From Kastovskya adunca ATA6-11-RM4 (GTDB lineage: Bacteria; Cyanobacteriota; Cyanobacteriia; Cyanobacteriales; Coleofasciculaceae): a stretch of DNA of 64,000 nucleotides. The stretch is from positions 37,736 through 101,735 of the forward strand of contig JAHHHJ010000020.1 in assembly GCA_019359445.1 (NCBI GenBank), written 5' to 3'. Under the pieces are notes generated by a model, which saw only the letters and a program-made list of their open reading frames with translations, was not told the origin of the DNA and made no database searches. The position numbers and the translations under genes were made by a program. Below are positions 44,645 to 53,506 of this stretch, piece after piece (position 1 is the stretch's first letter; the number at the start of each line of letters is the position of its first letter).

Positions 44645-45577
44645 CTACCTCATCGTTTTTGGATGCTTTCGTGCTGAACTTGCCACAAGCACTACAAAGG
44701 CTAGCAGTTCCCAGCCAGACATTGCTTCAGGAACGGGTTGCGGAGGAGCTGTGTTCAGGATCAGCCGCTGAATGCCAGTCATTTTTGTACTAGCAAAGAA
44801 AAACTCATTGTACATTCCCAATCTGTTGATGCTCAAGAGAGAGCCGCCAATGGAGAAGAAGCCACCACGAGCTGCATTGATGTCAGCGATCGCATTAGCA
44901 TTGAGCATAAAGCTGAAAACATCAGTAACGCTACCACTGGGAGGCACGTCAAACTCTCCGTAACTTTTGCCAGTTCCTAAGTCATTAAAGATACTAGCGC
45001 TAGTTCCAGTATTGTTGTTGAGGGTGACAGCATCAGTCGAAACGTCAAAGAATCCGATGGTTTCTTCTGGATCTCCTGAACTCATAAAGCGTGTCAGTTC
45101 TAATGTCGCTCCCACTACATTTTGATTAAGGGGAGAAAGATCGAAGGTAAAGAAGTTTCGGAGAATATTTGTTTCAACAGCCCCGACAAAATAGTTGTCA
45201 TTTGTGTTCATGTTGGGAATGGTAGTGCTCCACCATCCCTGATTTTTAGTACCGTTCAGGAATTGACTGTCTGATGTATTGAAAAAAATAGTACTGGGGG
45301 ACTCACTCTTCATTTGTCTCCTGTTAGCTGTGCCGAAATTTGAAAAACTGGCTTTGAATTTTCCTGTATCAGTAAGGGAAACGCCCTTTGAACACAAGCC
45401 AATTAGCTCTTGAGTAAAATTTTTTTGAATTTCTGGGTAACAACCCTGCTGTTGGGGATTTTTTACCAAATCTAGCTGAACAGCCAATGAGGCTTGAGTG
45501 TCGGCAATCAGAGGAATTGCTATCAACAGAGCAGCGATTGGCATCTGGGTAAGAGACCGACTTGGAAGCTTCAGCAT
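44645..45577 (-). CDS. Secreted PEP-CTERM-type protein
   Basis: A 310-residue secreted protein with a sorting tail for an exosortase. The signal peptide is at the N-terminus (PIAALLIAIPLIADTQASLA). The mature part is Asn/Ser/Thr-rich and strand-forming, similar to extracellular beta-sandwich domains. The tail has VPEA, a hydrophobic helix (WELLAFVVLVAS) and a basic SARKHPK end, which is the PEP-CTERM layout with Ala replacing the second Pro. Either exosortase in this window could process it; the sequence does not say which. Likely surface or matrix-associated. Confidence 0.82.
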   Translation of the reverse strand: MLKLPSRSLTQMPIAALLIAIPLIADTQASLAVQLDLVKNPQQQGCYPEIQKNFTQELIGLCSKGVSLTDTGKFKASFSNFGTANRRQMKSESPSTIFFNTSDSQFLNGTKNQGWWSTTIPNMNTNDNYFVGAVETNILRNFFTFDLSPLNQNVVGATLELTRFMSSGDPEETIGFFDVSTDAVTLNNNTGTSASIFNDLGTGKSYGEFDVPPSGSVTDVFSFMLNANAIADINAARGGFFSIGGSLLSINRLGMYNEFFFASTKMTGIQRLILNTAPPQPVPEAMSGWELLAFVVLVASSARKHPKTMR

Positions 45578-46343
45578 ATTTTTGATAAAAGGTGCTATTT
45601 CTATAAACCATTGGATTGATCAAAAACCAACCCAAAAACATTGAATTTTTAGTGAAGCAAGTATAAAGAAACTGTGATCTCTGCTCTTATTTCCAGCAGT
45701 TAGCTCTACTCATAAACCATTACTCGTTATGAATACGCATTTAGATAGTCCCAGTTTTTTAACTTCACCATTGTTCATCAGTAGTGACTGTATTGACTGC
45801 CACAATGTTCATCAAAACGAACAGTAATTAGTGAGCACCTAAAAATCTTTACGCCGTATTAAGCCGTAATTAATCAGCCCCCTGAGAATTTTTACGCCGG
45901 ATTAAGTCGTGTCCGTCAATTCATTAACTAAATTCTTAAAAACCTCTCTCTAGAGATGTAGTTTTATTAACAATCTCATGCAATCTTGGGAGATGAGATT
46001 GTTAATGTCTGTCATGAAATTTGCAAGCTAGCGGGGGAGAAAATGATGCTATTAAAACTATCTGGATTAAATTAACGCTAAAAGCCAAATTTAAAAAAAG
46101 ATGCCAGATTTTACTCTTTTAAAAGCTTTTATTGCTGATAACTCTTTATAAGAGGTTGAGTTTAAGGAAGTTTATCTAACCGTTGCTCTATTCTTTCAAC
46201 ATTTAAAGGAAGCGGAGTTGATATAACGGGGGAATTGTTAGAATTTTTTGAAAAAACGGTATCAAGAGATACAGAAAATAATGACTATACAAAATCTACT
46301 TGCATCTCAGCACCGATACTCATCGCCGCAGTCTCCCGTTAAC
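45578..46343. other. Gene-free region with repeats and a long hairpin
   Basis: No protein gene is convincing in these 766 bases. A 24-bp unit with core TTTACGCCG and TTAAG occurs twice in direct orientation (45844-45867 and 45887-45910, three mismatches). A perfect 14-bp inverted repeat, ATTAACAATCTCAT / ATGAGATTGTTAAT, lies at 45966-45979 and 45993-46006 with a 13-base loop and no T run. These could be protein-binding sites, part of a small RNA, or the ends of a decayed element. Confidence 0.5.
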
Positions 46344-46511
46344 TCATAGTTCAGGTGACTTTCCTAGTACCGCATCAATTCGGTTGCTTTCAGCTTCTAG
46401 TGTGAGGTTAAACACTCTAGTGTTGTCCTCAATAGGTTCGGATACGTCTAGCTGTGCGCCGATAGTTACACCACTTACAGCCGCATCATATATATAGACA
46501 CCAATCAGCAA
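46344..46511 (-). CDS. Possible small membrane protein or gene remnant
   Basis: On the minus strand a frame reads LIGVYIYDAAVSGVTIGAQL, then DVSEPIEDNTRVFNLTLEAE and ends GKSPEL. The text is convincingly protein-like, with a hydrophobic start, but the only ordinary start in frame is a TTG at 46511 and an in-frame stop lies about 40 bases before it. So this is either a 55-residue protein or the end of a truncated gene. Family unknown. Confidence 0.35.
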   Translation of the reverse strand: MLIGVYIYDAAVSGVTIGAQLDVSEPIEDNTRVFNLTLEAESNRIDAVLGKSPEL

Positions 46512-46641
46512 AACTCCCGCCGTAATTGCTCTGTAATCCCTATGTAGTTAGATGCAAGGCATTAGTAGTGGGCAAGAAAATGTTGAGCGATGCCCCTCTC
46601 TAACGAGATGCATTAAATCACGCCATCTTAGGAGCCTCAGC

Positions 46642-47334
46642 ATGGCTACAGTTGAACTCTATAGCACCAGTGTCTGTCCCTTTGCCCATCGCACCCGACT
46701 AACGCTACTCGAAAAAGGTGCGGACTTCACGCTGACCGAGATTGATCTCAATAACAAACCAGACTGGTTTACAAACATTTCGCCTAATAACAAAGTGCCA
46801 GTCATTAAGCATGGCGATAACCGTGTTTGGGAGTCCACCATTATCAACGAGTATCTTGATGAGGTATTTCCTGAGCCGCCCCTGATGCCACGCGACCCTG
46901 GAAAACGCGCCTTAGCCCGTATTTGGATGGATTTTGCTAATATCAAACTTATCCCCACGTTCTACAAAATCCTGCTGATCCAAGACCAAGAAAAGCAGCA
47001 GCGATGGATAAAGGAATTTAAAGAACATCTCCTATTTATGGAGCGAGGTATTAGCCAAACCAGTAGCAATGGTTCCTATTGGTTTGGTAACGAGTTGAGC
47101 TTGGTTGACCTCACCTTCTACCCGTGGTTTGAGCGTTGGTCTGTACTTGAGCATTACCGAGGCTTGAGCATACCTGACGAATGCCAGCACCTGAAGCGAT
47201 GGTGGGATGCTATGTCTAAACGTGATTCGGTACAGACAATTATTAATCCGTCAGACTTTTATATTAAAGAATACGAGAATTACGCCAACGGTACAGCGTC
47301 AGGGATTACGGCAAAAGAAATGCGAGAGGAGTAA
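46642..47334 (+). CDS. Glutathione S-transferase family protein
   Basis: A 230-residue GST from the ATG at 46642, supported by AGGAG eight bases upstream; the frame is open to 46552 but that part is not family-like. The thioredoxin-like N-terminal domain starts VELYSTSVCPFAHRTRLTLLEKG, with SVCPFAHR giving a Cys active site as in omega/lambda-type GSTs. NKVPVIKHGDNRVWESTIIN is the glutathione site (cis-Pro, Glu-Ser). The helical C-terminal domain has LSLVDLTFYPWFER. Likely roles are thiol transfer or dehydroascorbate-type reduction. Confidence 0.93.
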   Translation: MATVELYSTSVCPFAHRTRLTLLEKGADFTLTEIDLNNKPDWFTNISPNNKVPVIKHGDNRVWESTIINEYLDEVFPEPPLMPRDPGKRALARIWMDFANIKLIPTFYKILLIQDQEKQQRWIKEFKEHLLFMERGISQTSSNGSYWFGNELSLVDLTFYPWFERWSVLEHYRGLSIPDECQHLKRWWDAMSKRDSVQTIINPSDFYIKEYENYANGTASGITAKEMREE

Positions 47335-47390
47335 CTAAATTTGAGCTGAAGTTGACACTGATGCAACTTGTCCCTACTTCAGCTTCGAGA

Positions 47391-48680
47391 TTACTTCGGC
47401 TCGACAATCGATCCCATGAATAAAACCGCTCCCGTCTGATTGTCTCGAATCGCGCAGAAGAAGGGACGATTAACAATCATCTCGAAGGGTGCTTCGGGGA
47501 TTTGTGCCGAGGTTCTCACGACGGCTACTGAAGTGACGGCGGCGGCTTCGGTTCCTTCTTCGTTCACTTCCACAAAGGTTTTGTGCTTCACCTCGTCAAT
47601 GTTAACCGGGGTATCAATCATCTGAGAAAAATCAGCTCTCCCAGCCTCAAACGCTGCCTCCATTCCTAATGCTTTGAGGGCATCATTGAGGGTGATATCG
47701 TACTCGAATTTAAACCGGGGTAAGCCAATCGAACCGGGTCGATTGCGGAACTGAAGCATCCATTGTTCCCATTGTTCCGCGTTGAGTTGTTGAGTAAAGG
47801 TCTCTAAATTGGAGTTTTCACGGGGGAGAAAGACATACAAGCTAAGGCGTTCTTCTCCATAAGGCAAGCTGACGGCTTGAAATGCCTCATTCTCATAGTA
47901 TTTATACTTACCCGTCTGGGACATGAGGGGATGTTGCTTTTGGCTGCCATCTGCTAGGTAGAAGGGTTGCTCGGTGGTGCGGCTTTTGTCAAACTCGTCA
48001 GTCCAGTTGCCTTTGAAATAGATGGCGTTGATTAAAAATAGAACATGGTCAGGTGTGAGTTCGTCAACAATGGATTCAATTTTGTTGCGAGTATTTTCTT
48101 TTACCCAATCATTAATAATATCGGCAGCACCGGGCATCCCAAAGTCGAGTTCTGTTAGTTTTGCCTGGTAAAACTGCTGGTTTCTGCGGATAAATTCGGG
48201 CTTGAAGGAAACGCCTTGGTTTGCCCAGAGGGAGTTGGCGATCGCTAACTGCACATCGGGGTCGGCATTCTGCAAGGATGCTTTTAATACCTGATTGGCT
48301 TGATTGAGGCTTTCCACACTCATTCCTTGCATTTCCAGAGCTTCCGCCATTGCCTGTTGGGTTTCACCAGCAGCCCCGTTGTAGGTCATGGCAAGAGCGA
48401 TCGCTACACTGGTAGGCGAGATGAAAACATTCTTCCCAGCATCTTCTTTAAGAACTTCGGAGAACAGATTGAAACCAAATTTGGTATTTGCCTCAACAAG
48501 CTGGGATTCTACTACAGTGTCAGGTTGCTGCACGGTTGAGTAAGCTTCCTCTGGCGTCTGGGGGTCAGGCATTAAGTTCAAGGCATGAAGGGGATTAACC
48601 TTGGTGCTGACGAGCAGACCCAGTAAGATCATGCCCACTGCTGTCACTACCCCGGCTCGATTGAGCGTACGTCGATTCAT
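47391..48680 (-). CDS. Serpin family protease inhibitor
   Basis: A 429-residue serpin: a suicide inhibitor that traps serine (sometimes cysteine) proteases. A signal peptide or anchor lies at the N-terminus (VVTAVGMILLGLLVSTKVNP). The fold signatures are present: NVFISPTSVAIALAMTYNGA, ANSLWANQG, INAIYFKGNW, and the final PFFCAIRDNQTGAVLFMGS. The reactive-centre hinge EEGTEAAAV has the small residues needed for strand insertion, so it should be inhibitory. The scissile region reads VVRTSAQ: by standard counting P1 is Thr390, or Arg389 with a one-residue shift. A subtilisin-like protease gene lies immediately upstream on the same strand. Confidence 0.95.
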   Translation of the reverse strand: MNRRTLNRAGVVTAVGMILLGLLVSTKVNPLHALNLMPDPQTPEEAYSTVQQPDTVVESQLVEANTKFGFNLFSEVLKEDAGKNVFISPTSVAIALAMTYNGAAGETQQAMAEALEMQGMSVESLNQANQVLKASLQNADPDVQLAIANSLWANQGVSFKPEFIRRNQQFYQAKLTELDFGMPGAADIINDWVKENTRNKIESIVDELTPDHVLFLINAIYFKGNWTDEFDKSRTTEQPFYLADGSQKQHPLMSQTGKYKYYENEAFQAVSLPYGEERLSLYVFLPRENSNLETFTQQLNAEQWEQWMLQFRNRPGSIGLPRFKFEYDITLNDALKALGMEAAFEAGRADFSQMIDTPVNIDEVKHKTFVEVNEEGTEAAAVTSVAVVRTSAQIPEAPFEMIVNRPFFCAIRDNQTGAVLFMGSIVEPK

Positions 48681-48820
48681 TGCCTTTCCTCCCGCACCAA
48701 TTCATTTCCTGCTTTAAGATGACCTGCTTTGTGGGGTGGTGTTCCAACGGTTACAGTTTTGGCAACTCTGGTTTTGAAAGTCCTGAGTCGGTGAGTGCTG
48801 AGTCCTGAGTAGGGGAGAAA

Positions 48821-48883
48821 GTATGAAGTATGAAGTATGAAGGGTGAAGTATGAAGTGTGAAGTGTGAAGTGTGAAGTATGAA
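48821..48883 (+). repeat. Heptamer tandem repeat, 9 units
   Basis: Nine tandem 7-mers built from GTATGAA, GTGTGAA and one GGGTGAA. This is the longest array of this family in the window. It lies between the protease and the serpin genes. Confidence 0.9.
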
Positions 48884-48925
48884 ATAGGCGATTGGAGTAA
48901 TGGCTAATCGTCGTCAATTTTCTCT

Positions 48926-49040
48926 CCCCCGCTCCCCTGCACCCCTGCACCCCCGCTCCCCTGCACCCCCGCACCCCCGCTCCCCTGCACCCCTGCACCC
49001 CCGCTCCCCTGCTCCCCCGCTCCCCCGCTCCCCTGCCCCT
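48926..49040. repeat. GC-rich minisatellite
   Basis: About 115 bases of alternating CCCCCGCT-, CCCCTGCA- and CCCCCGCA-type units, all Cs and few other bases on the plus strand. It begins nine bases beyond the stop of the protease gene. On the minus strand it reads GGGGAGCAGGGGTGC and so on. Translations of it give Gly/Ala-rich junk frames. It may block read-through from the protease into the serpin gene. Confidence 0.85.
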
Positions 49041-49048
49041 TAATCGTG

Positions 49049-50677
49049 TTACTGGGCTGGCACTGTCCACCAAGCCAAGGCGTAAGGCTGAGTCGGTTCG
49101 TTGACCCGTTTGCGGTTATGGACGCGAATTTTGTAGCGTCCTGTGGCGGGGACTTGGCAGAAGATGTGTTCGACGCTATCGACTTCGCTGACGGATGTGC
49201 AGGTACTGTGGCTGTGGGCAGTATTACTGCTATCAACGGGCATTAAGTAGAGGTCGAGGTTATTTAAACCGCGATCGCGAAAACTCTCGCCCACATCATA
49301 AACATCATTGCCGTTTTTATCCTCCAACTCCACTAGGCGGTTCCAGGCGAGGGTGAGAGACACGAAGCTACCTTGTTGCAGGGGCTGCTCTAGGACATAT
49401 TCTTGGCTGGCGGATGTCTGAACACTTCGATAGTCCCAGCCAACGGGAGCTACAGCCGCCTCTGGACTCCATTGTCCGGGGCTAAATTGTTGATAGGCGC
49501 GAAACACATTTAGTTGCCCGGTTCCCATCTGCATATCTAGGGGAATTTTTTTGTCTTTATAGGCATCAGAGTCTATCCAAGTGCGGTCTTGTTTATCAAA
49601 AATTGTGCGGCTCATGCTGAGGCGCAAGCCATCGCCGCTATCTTCAACTTTGTCAGCCGAGTTGAGCAAGACGGCTTTCATGACTTCGGAGCGGCGGGAG
49701 TCTGTAGTCCAGTTGGGTTGGGAGCTTTGTAGTTGTCGGTCTCCAAATTCTTGTAGCAGTGCTACTGATGCGGTAACGTGAGGGGCGGCAAAACTCGTGC
49801 CACTGACTTTCACAACCTGACCATTCAATTCGTACACTGATAGCTGGCTCCCAGGAGCAACTAAGCTAACCGAGCGGCGAGGCCCAACATTGATTTCACG
49901 GTTAATCAGGCGTCTGCCAATTCCCAGGGGAAGCGCACTCAGGTTAGCAAAGTCTACTTTACTAAATATCCCTTCTCGCTGGGTCGTATAGGCAACATTC
50001 ATCCCATTAAAGTTATCGGTCGGGATGGGAATACCACCCTCACCTTGGTTACCCGCGATCGCATACAGAACGTCATGAACCCGTGCTGACCAATCGATAC
50101 ATTGTGTTAACAACGCGTTGCCATCAAGAACCGCTTCATCCTGTGGTCTAGGATCGCGCTGGAGCGGTTCGCCAAAGCTAAAGTTAATCGCTCGCAGGTC
50201 GCCCCCGTTTTGCTGGGCGATATGCTGGGTGGAAAGACATTCTTCCGGTTGCCCACCTTCTAGAGGAGAACCAGCGGCTGAGGCATAGAGGCGGGCGGCG
50301 GGAGCCACACCTGGCAGCATCTTATCAGCGCTAATCATCACGCTCGCCACCATCGCTGCATGAGAATCGACATCTGTATCGATTTTCGCGCTTTGGTTGC
50401 GAAAAAATACCCGCGCTAGAGCGATCGCAGAATTCCAGCGTACTGACTTATCAATTCCAAATTGTCCGGGTCTACCAATTTCTACCTGACCGATGGCAAT
50501 CTTGCGACCGAGCAAGTCGTAAGGAGGGGCGTGCAGCCTACGGGCATCAACTCCCGATTCTCCCACAGAGCTTTCTAAAGCCAGCGCGGGAAGGGTAAGG
50601 CAGGTGGCACCTAAACCCCAGACTATCCATCCTAGTTTGTTTAATATTTGCTGAGGAGCCAAGTCCGCTTCTCCCAA
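49049..50677 (-). CDS. Subtilisin-like S8 family peptidase with Glu at the Asp position
   Basis: A 542-residue secreted serine protease. A signal peptide is likely (GWIVWGLGATCLTLPALALE). Catalytic His106 (DVDSHAAMVASVM), oxyanion Asn210 (YAIAGNQGEGG) and nucleophile Ser295 (SGTSFAAPHVTAS) are intact. The Asp expected in the first block is a Glu (E66 in IAIGQVEIGRPG), which is unusual for S8 and recalls the Glu of sedolisins. There is no clear propeptide. After about 380 the C-terminal part is a beta-rich domain with a Ca-type acidic loop (DKNGNDVYDVGESFRDRGLN, typical of P/PPC domains). The serpin gene lies downstream on the same strand. Confidence 0.9.
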   Translation of the reverse strand: MGEADLAPQQILNKLGWIVWGLGATCLTLPALALESSVGESGVDARRLHAPPYDLLGRKIAIGQVEIGRPGQFGIDKSVRWNSAIALARVFFRNQSAKIDTDVDSHAAMVASVMISADKMLPGVAPAARLYASAAGSPLEGGQPEECLSTQHIAQQNGGDLRAINFSFGEPLQRDPRPQDEAVLDGNALLTQCIDWSARVHDVLYAIAGNQGEGGIPIPTDNFNGMNVAYTTQREGIFSKVDFANLSALPLGIGRRLINREINVGPRRSVSLVAPGSQLSVYELNGQVVKVSGTSFAAPHVTASVALLQEFGDRQLQSSQPNWTTDSRRSEVMKAVLLNSADKVEDSGDGLRLSMSRTIFDKQDRTWIDSDAYKDKKIPLDMQMGTGQLNVFRAYQQFSPGQWSPEAAVAPVGWDYRSVQTSASQEYVLEQPLQQGSFVSLTLAWNRLVELEDKNGNDVYDVGESFRDRGLNNLDLYLMPVDSSNTAHSHSTCTSVSEVDSVEHIFCQVPATGRYKIRVHNRKRVNEPTQPYALAWWTVPAQ

Positions 50678-50781
50678 AAAGTTGTGTAGTTGAGGATGAG
50701 AGGAGATCGCACAATTAGGGGATTTCTGAAGATTTTGTTAAACTGGATTACGACAGAGGACCCAGGAGAGTATAACCAATC

Positions 50782-51489
50782 ATGACCCAAAGCCAATCCC
50801 AGAAGCCCATCGTTGTTGCTCCTTCTATCCTATCAGCGGACTTCAGTCGGCTGGGGGAAGAAATTAAAGCGGTGGATGCCGCTGGTGCCGACTGGATTCA
50901 TGTTGATGTGATGGATGGTCGGTTTGTCCCCAATATCACCATCGGTCCTCTGATTGTTGAAGCAATCCGCCCTGTCACCACAAAGCCTTTGGATGTCCAC
51001 TTGATGATCGTGGAACCAGAGAAGTACGTTGAAGATTTTGCCAAGGCGGGTGCTGACCACATCTATGTCCACGCCGAGCATAATGCTTCACCTCATTTGC
51101 ACCGCACCTTGGGTCAAATCAAAGAACTTGGCAAGAAAGCTGGCGTTGTACTCAATCCTGGTTCTCCCTTAGAGCTAATTGATTACGTTCTGGAACTGTG
51201 CGACTTGGTGCTGATTATGAGCGTCAACCCTGGCTTTGGTGGACAAAGCTTCATTCCCGGTGTCTTGCCGAAAATCCGTCAGTTGCGTCAGATGTGCGAC
51301 GAACGCGGACTCGATCCTTGGATCGAAGTGGATGGCGGACTCAAAGGTAACAACACCTGGCAAGTGATAGAAGCTGGCGCAAACGCGATCGTTGCAGGTT
51401 CCGCTGTGTTTAAGGCGAAGGACTACGCTGCAGCGATTGAAGGTATTCGCAACAGCAAGCGCCCTGAACCGGAACTCGCCACCGTTTAA
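50782..51489 (+). CDS. rpe: Ribulose-phosphate 3-epimerase
   Basis: Interconverts ribulose-5-phosphate and xylulose-5-phosphate in the Calvin cycle and pentose-phosphate pathway. The 235-residue TIM barrel has [33 protein letters not shown] (metal His/Asp), [26 protein letters not shown] (the Met and Gly loop), and the second Asp in [11 protein letters not shown]. Every catalytic residue is present. GGAG lies ten or so bases before the ATG. A strong bidirectional terminator follows. Confidence 0.97.
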   Translation: MTQSQSQKPIVVAPSILSADFSRLGEEIKAVDAAGADWIHVDVMDGRFVPNITIGPLIVEAIRPVTTKPLDVHLMIVEPEKYVEDFAKAGADHIYVHAEHNASPHLHRTLGQIKELGKKAGVVLNPGSPLELIDYVLELCDLVLIMSVNPGFGGQSFIPGVLPKIRQLRQMCDERGLDPWIEVDGGLKGNNTWQVIEAGANAIVAGSAVFKAKDYAAAIEGIRNSKRPEPELATV

Positions 51490-51528
51490 TTTATTGGGTT
51501 TGGTTCCTTTTCAAAAAATATCCAGAAG

Positions 51529-51560
51529 AAAAAGGCGATCTATAAATAGATCGCCTTTTT
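51529..51560. terminator. Bidirectional intrinsic terminator
   Basis: AAAAAGGCGATCTAT and ATAGATCGCCTTTTT are exact inverted copies around two bases, giving T runs on both strands. It separates rpe (plus) from the convergent gene ending at 51620. Confidence 0.93.
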
Positions 51561-51619
51561 GATTAATCAAATTTAAGTTGATACATTCCCAGCATCAGCA
51601 CCCCTATCGGGAGTCGTTC

Positions 51620-52144
51620 CTAGTTTCTGTGGTTACCCAACCACTTAACAGCGATCGCGCCCAGAACTGCACCCACTACAGGATTGCTCAAGAACTTCAT
51701 CAGCGCTGGCTTGTCTGCCAAGACATCTTGGAAAATGTCTGGGTGATTGTGATAGGTAAAGCCTGCTAAACGGCTGACATCATCCGACGTCATGCGGCTA
51801 GCATGATGAGTAGAGAGACTGAGCTGTTTTTCCAAATCGCGATCGCTAAGTCCGCGTTCTTTTAAGCGCTTCAAGAAATCCTTTGCCACATCGTCACGCT
51901 CGTTCGGCTTGATTTGGTCAATCGCCTTCTTCAACTCTGGCTCCATCTGGCTCACAGGAATCTTATCAGGATGGAGAGACCTCCCGAAGATTTGGCGTCG
52001 CTCTTCCTTTGAAGAACGTTGAGCAAAGTCATCAAAGTTTTGATAATCCTGAGCCGGACTGGCAGGAACATTATCTAATGACTCGACATTTCCTTGCGCC
52101 AAGTCATTCATTATCTGGCGTTTATATTGTTCACTACTTGACAT
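51620..52144 (-). CDS. Hypothetical protein with C-terminal membrane segment
   Basis: A 174-residue protein of unknown function. Most of it is charged and helical (RDDVAKDFLKRLKERGLSDR, DLEKQLSLSTHHASRM), and the C-terminus has a Gly/Val/Ala-rich membrane-type stretch (NPVVGAVLGAIAVKWLGNH). The first 60 residues look disordered. Ribosome binding site: AGGAGAC before the ATG at 52144. It is followed on the minus strand by a YhcN-like lipoprotein gene and a CsbD gene upstream, a grouping that looks stress-related. Confidence 0.7.
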   Translation of the reverse strand: MSSSEQYKRQIMNDLAQGNVESLDNVPASPAQDYQNFDDFAQRSSKEERRQIFGRSLHPDKIPVSQMEPELKKAIDQIKPNERDDVAKDFLKRLKERGLSDRDLEKQLSLSTHHASRMTSDDVSRLAGFTYHNHPDIFQDVLADKPALMKFLSNPVVGAVLGAIAVKWLGNHRN

Positions 52145-52227
52145 TTTTGTCTCCTAAATTTTTGTTAAATTTACTAACAAAACCCTGGGATTTTGCTAGT
52201 TATTTTTACCGTTGACTTAAAGCTTGC

Positions 52228-52662
52228 TTATTGATACTGAATTTGATGGCTTTGATTATTGTAATTAGCCGTCAAAATCAGTTGCTTATCGGGAGCATAA
52301 ACTAACACCTTGAGGTCGCGGTTTGGGAAATTATGCTGAAAGCCTTGCATCAACGATCTCGTTAATGTTTTAACTTCTGTTGGTTTTACTTGGGGCGTAA
52401 TTACCACACCCAATTTATCGTTGTCCCGGATATAAGCATCATTGACTAATCCGCTAGCCGTTTGAACAACCCAATTCCCGAATTCCTGTCCAACTGCCGT
52501 GTTTCCTCGTTCTAGTTGAGCATAGCTACCTTGGCTACTCGTGATACTAGGAACGTTGGTTTTAGTGGCTTGGGTCGTTCCACCACAAGCCGTTGCTGTA
52601 ACAATCAGCAGCACCGCCATTAGTGTGGTTAGAAACTTGCGTCCTTTATGAAATAAACTCAC
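52228..52662 (-). CDS. Lipoprotein resembling YhcN/YlaJ
   Basis: A 144-residue lipoprotein candidate. The signal peptide (FLTTLMAVLLIVTATAC) ends in a TATAC lipobox, so the Cys near residue 26 should be lipidated. The mature domain, from about 60 on (NDAYIRDNDKLGVVITPQV, SLMQGFQHNFPNRDLKVLVY), has the look of the sporulation-lipoprotein YhcN/YlaJ-type fold, which is also found outside spore formers. AGGAG lies upstream of the start. Function in cyanobacteria is unknown to me. Confidence 0.7.
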   Translation of the reverse strand: MSLFHKGRKFLTTLMAVLLIVTATACGGTTQATKTNVPSITSSQGSYAQLERGNTAVGQEFGNWVVQTASGLVNDAYIRDNDKLGVVITPQVKPTEVKTLTRSLMQGFQHNFPNRDLKVLVYAPDKQLILTANYNNQSHQIQYQ

Positions 52663-52777
52663 GGTTAATTCCTTCTCCTTGCTAAACTTACTTTTCTAAA
52701 TGTTTATACAAATGTAGGGATAGTAAAGGGTCTAGATGATCTTTACATCAGCTAGACCCTGAAACTACACCTTATGA

Positions 52778-52960
52778 TTAATTAAGGGCATCTTTCGCCT
52801 TATCTTTCACGTCTTCAGCGGCATGACGTGCTTCACCTTCCGCTTGCTTGGCTTGACCTTTAGCTTTATCTTCAGGATCGCCAGTCACATTACCCATGGC
52901 TTCTTGAGCTTTACCTTCAATATTTTTGGCTGTTGCTTTAGCTTTATCTTCTGTACTCAT
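52778..52960 (-). CDS. CsbD family stress protein
   Basis: A 60-residue, highly charged, Lys/Ala/Glu-rich protein with the CsbD pattern: EGKAQEAMGNVTGDPEDKAK, then GQAKQAEGEARHAAEDVKDK. CsbD proteins are general-stress, hydrophilin-like proteins, often induced by desiccation, salt or phosphate stress. GGAG precedes the ATG at 52960. First of three minus-strand genes in a row. Confidence 0.92.
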   Translation of the reverse strand: MSTEDKAKATAKNIEGKAQEAMGNVTGDPEDKAKGQAKQAEGEARHAAEDVKDKAKDALN

Positions 52961-53506
52961 GATCTTATTTCTCCTGCTTACAATACAGTGGTCTTATGTA
53001 TCCAACATAACTAAGAAATGTTTTCTATTCGTCCGTCTGTAGATATATTGGCAGTTAGAGATTTCTCTTCCTAAAGCACAAGTTGAGCAACGTCTCCTCA
53101 ACAAAATTTGAGTCAGTTTTTTGAAAATTTGCTCAATCTCAACAACCATCAAGCCTCAGGATTGGAGGAAGTGAGTTTTCCTTCTATCCCCGATCTACTT
53201 ACCTGCATATCAGGGATCGACGTAAACCAAAGGCTGGTGATTGTCTGCCATATTCTGCAAAAAACCTGACTATTAGGAAAAAACGGATTTCTGGGAATTA
53301 GGTAAATTCTTATTGGGGTTGATTTAGATAGGACTTACGCATTTTCTGACTTCAGAAACTACATTTGTAGGGGCATGGCATTACGACTTACCCCTACCGA
53401 TAGCGGATATACAAATTACTGGCGTAATTCCTGCTATACAGACGATCGCACCCAAAGCCGTTACGGTTGCTTAGCATATTAAATAGAGCCAGCCTAATCA
53501 ATCGCC
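52961..53506. other. 546-base divergent promoter region
   Basis: Between the CsbD gene (minus) and uvrB (plus). No protein gene is seen. It holds a solo AGGACTTACGCA end (about 53329-53340) of the small element at 41248, and TTGTAGGGGCATGGCATTACG, which recalls the hairpin text after the HAD gene. Promoters for both genes must be here; no SOS box was evident to me. Confidence 0.4.

Noticed and set aside
48714..49236. Gly/Ala/Gln-rich frames on the minus strand
   Set aside because: They are translations of the C-rich minisatellite, running out of the protease gene in other frames.
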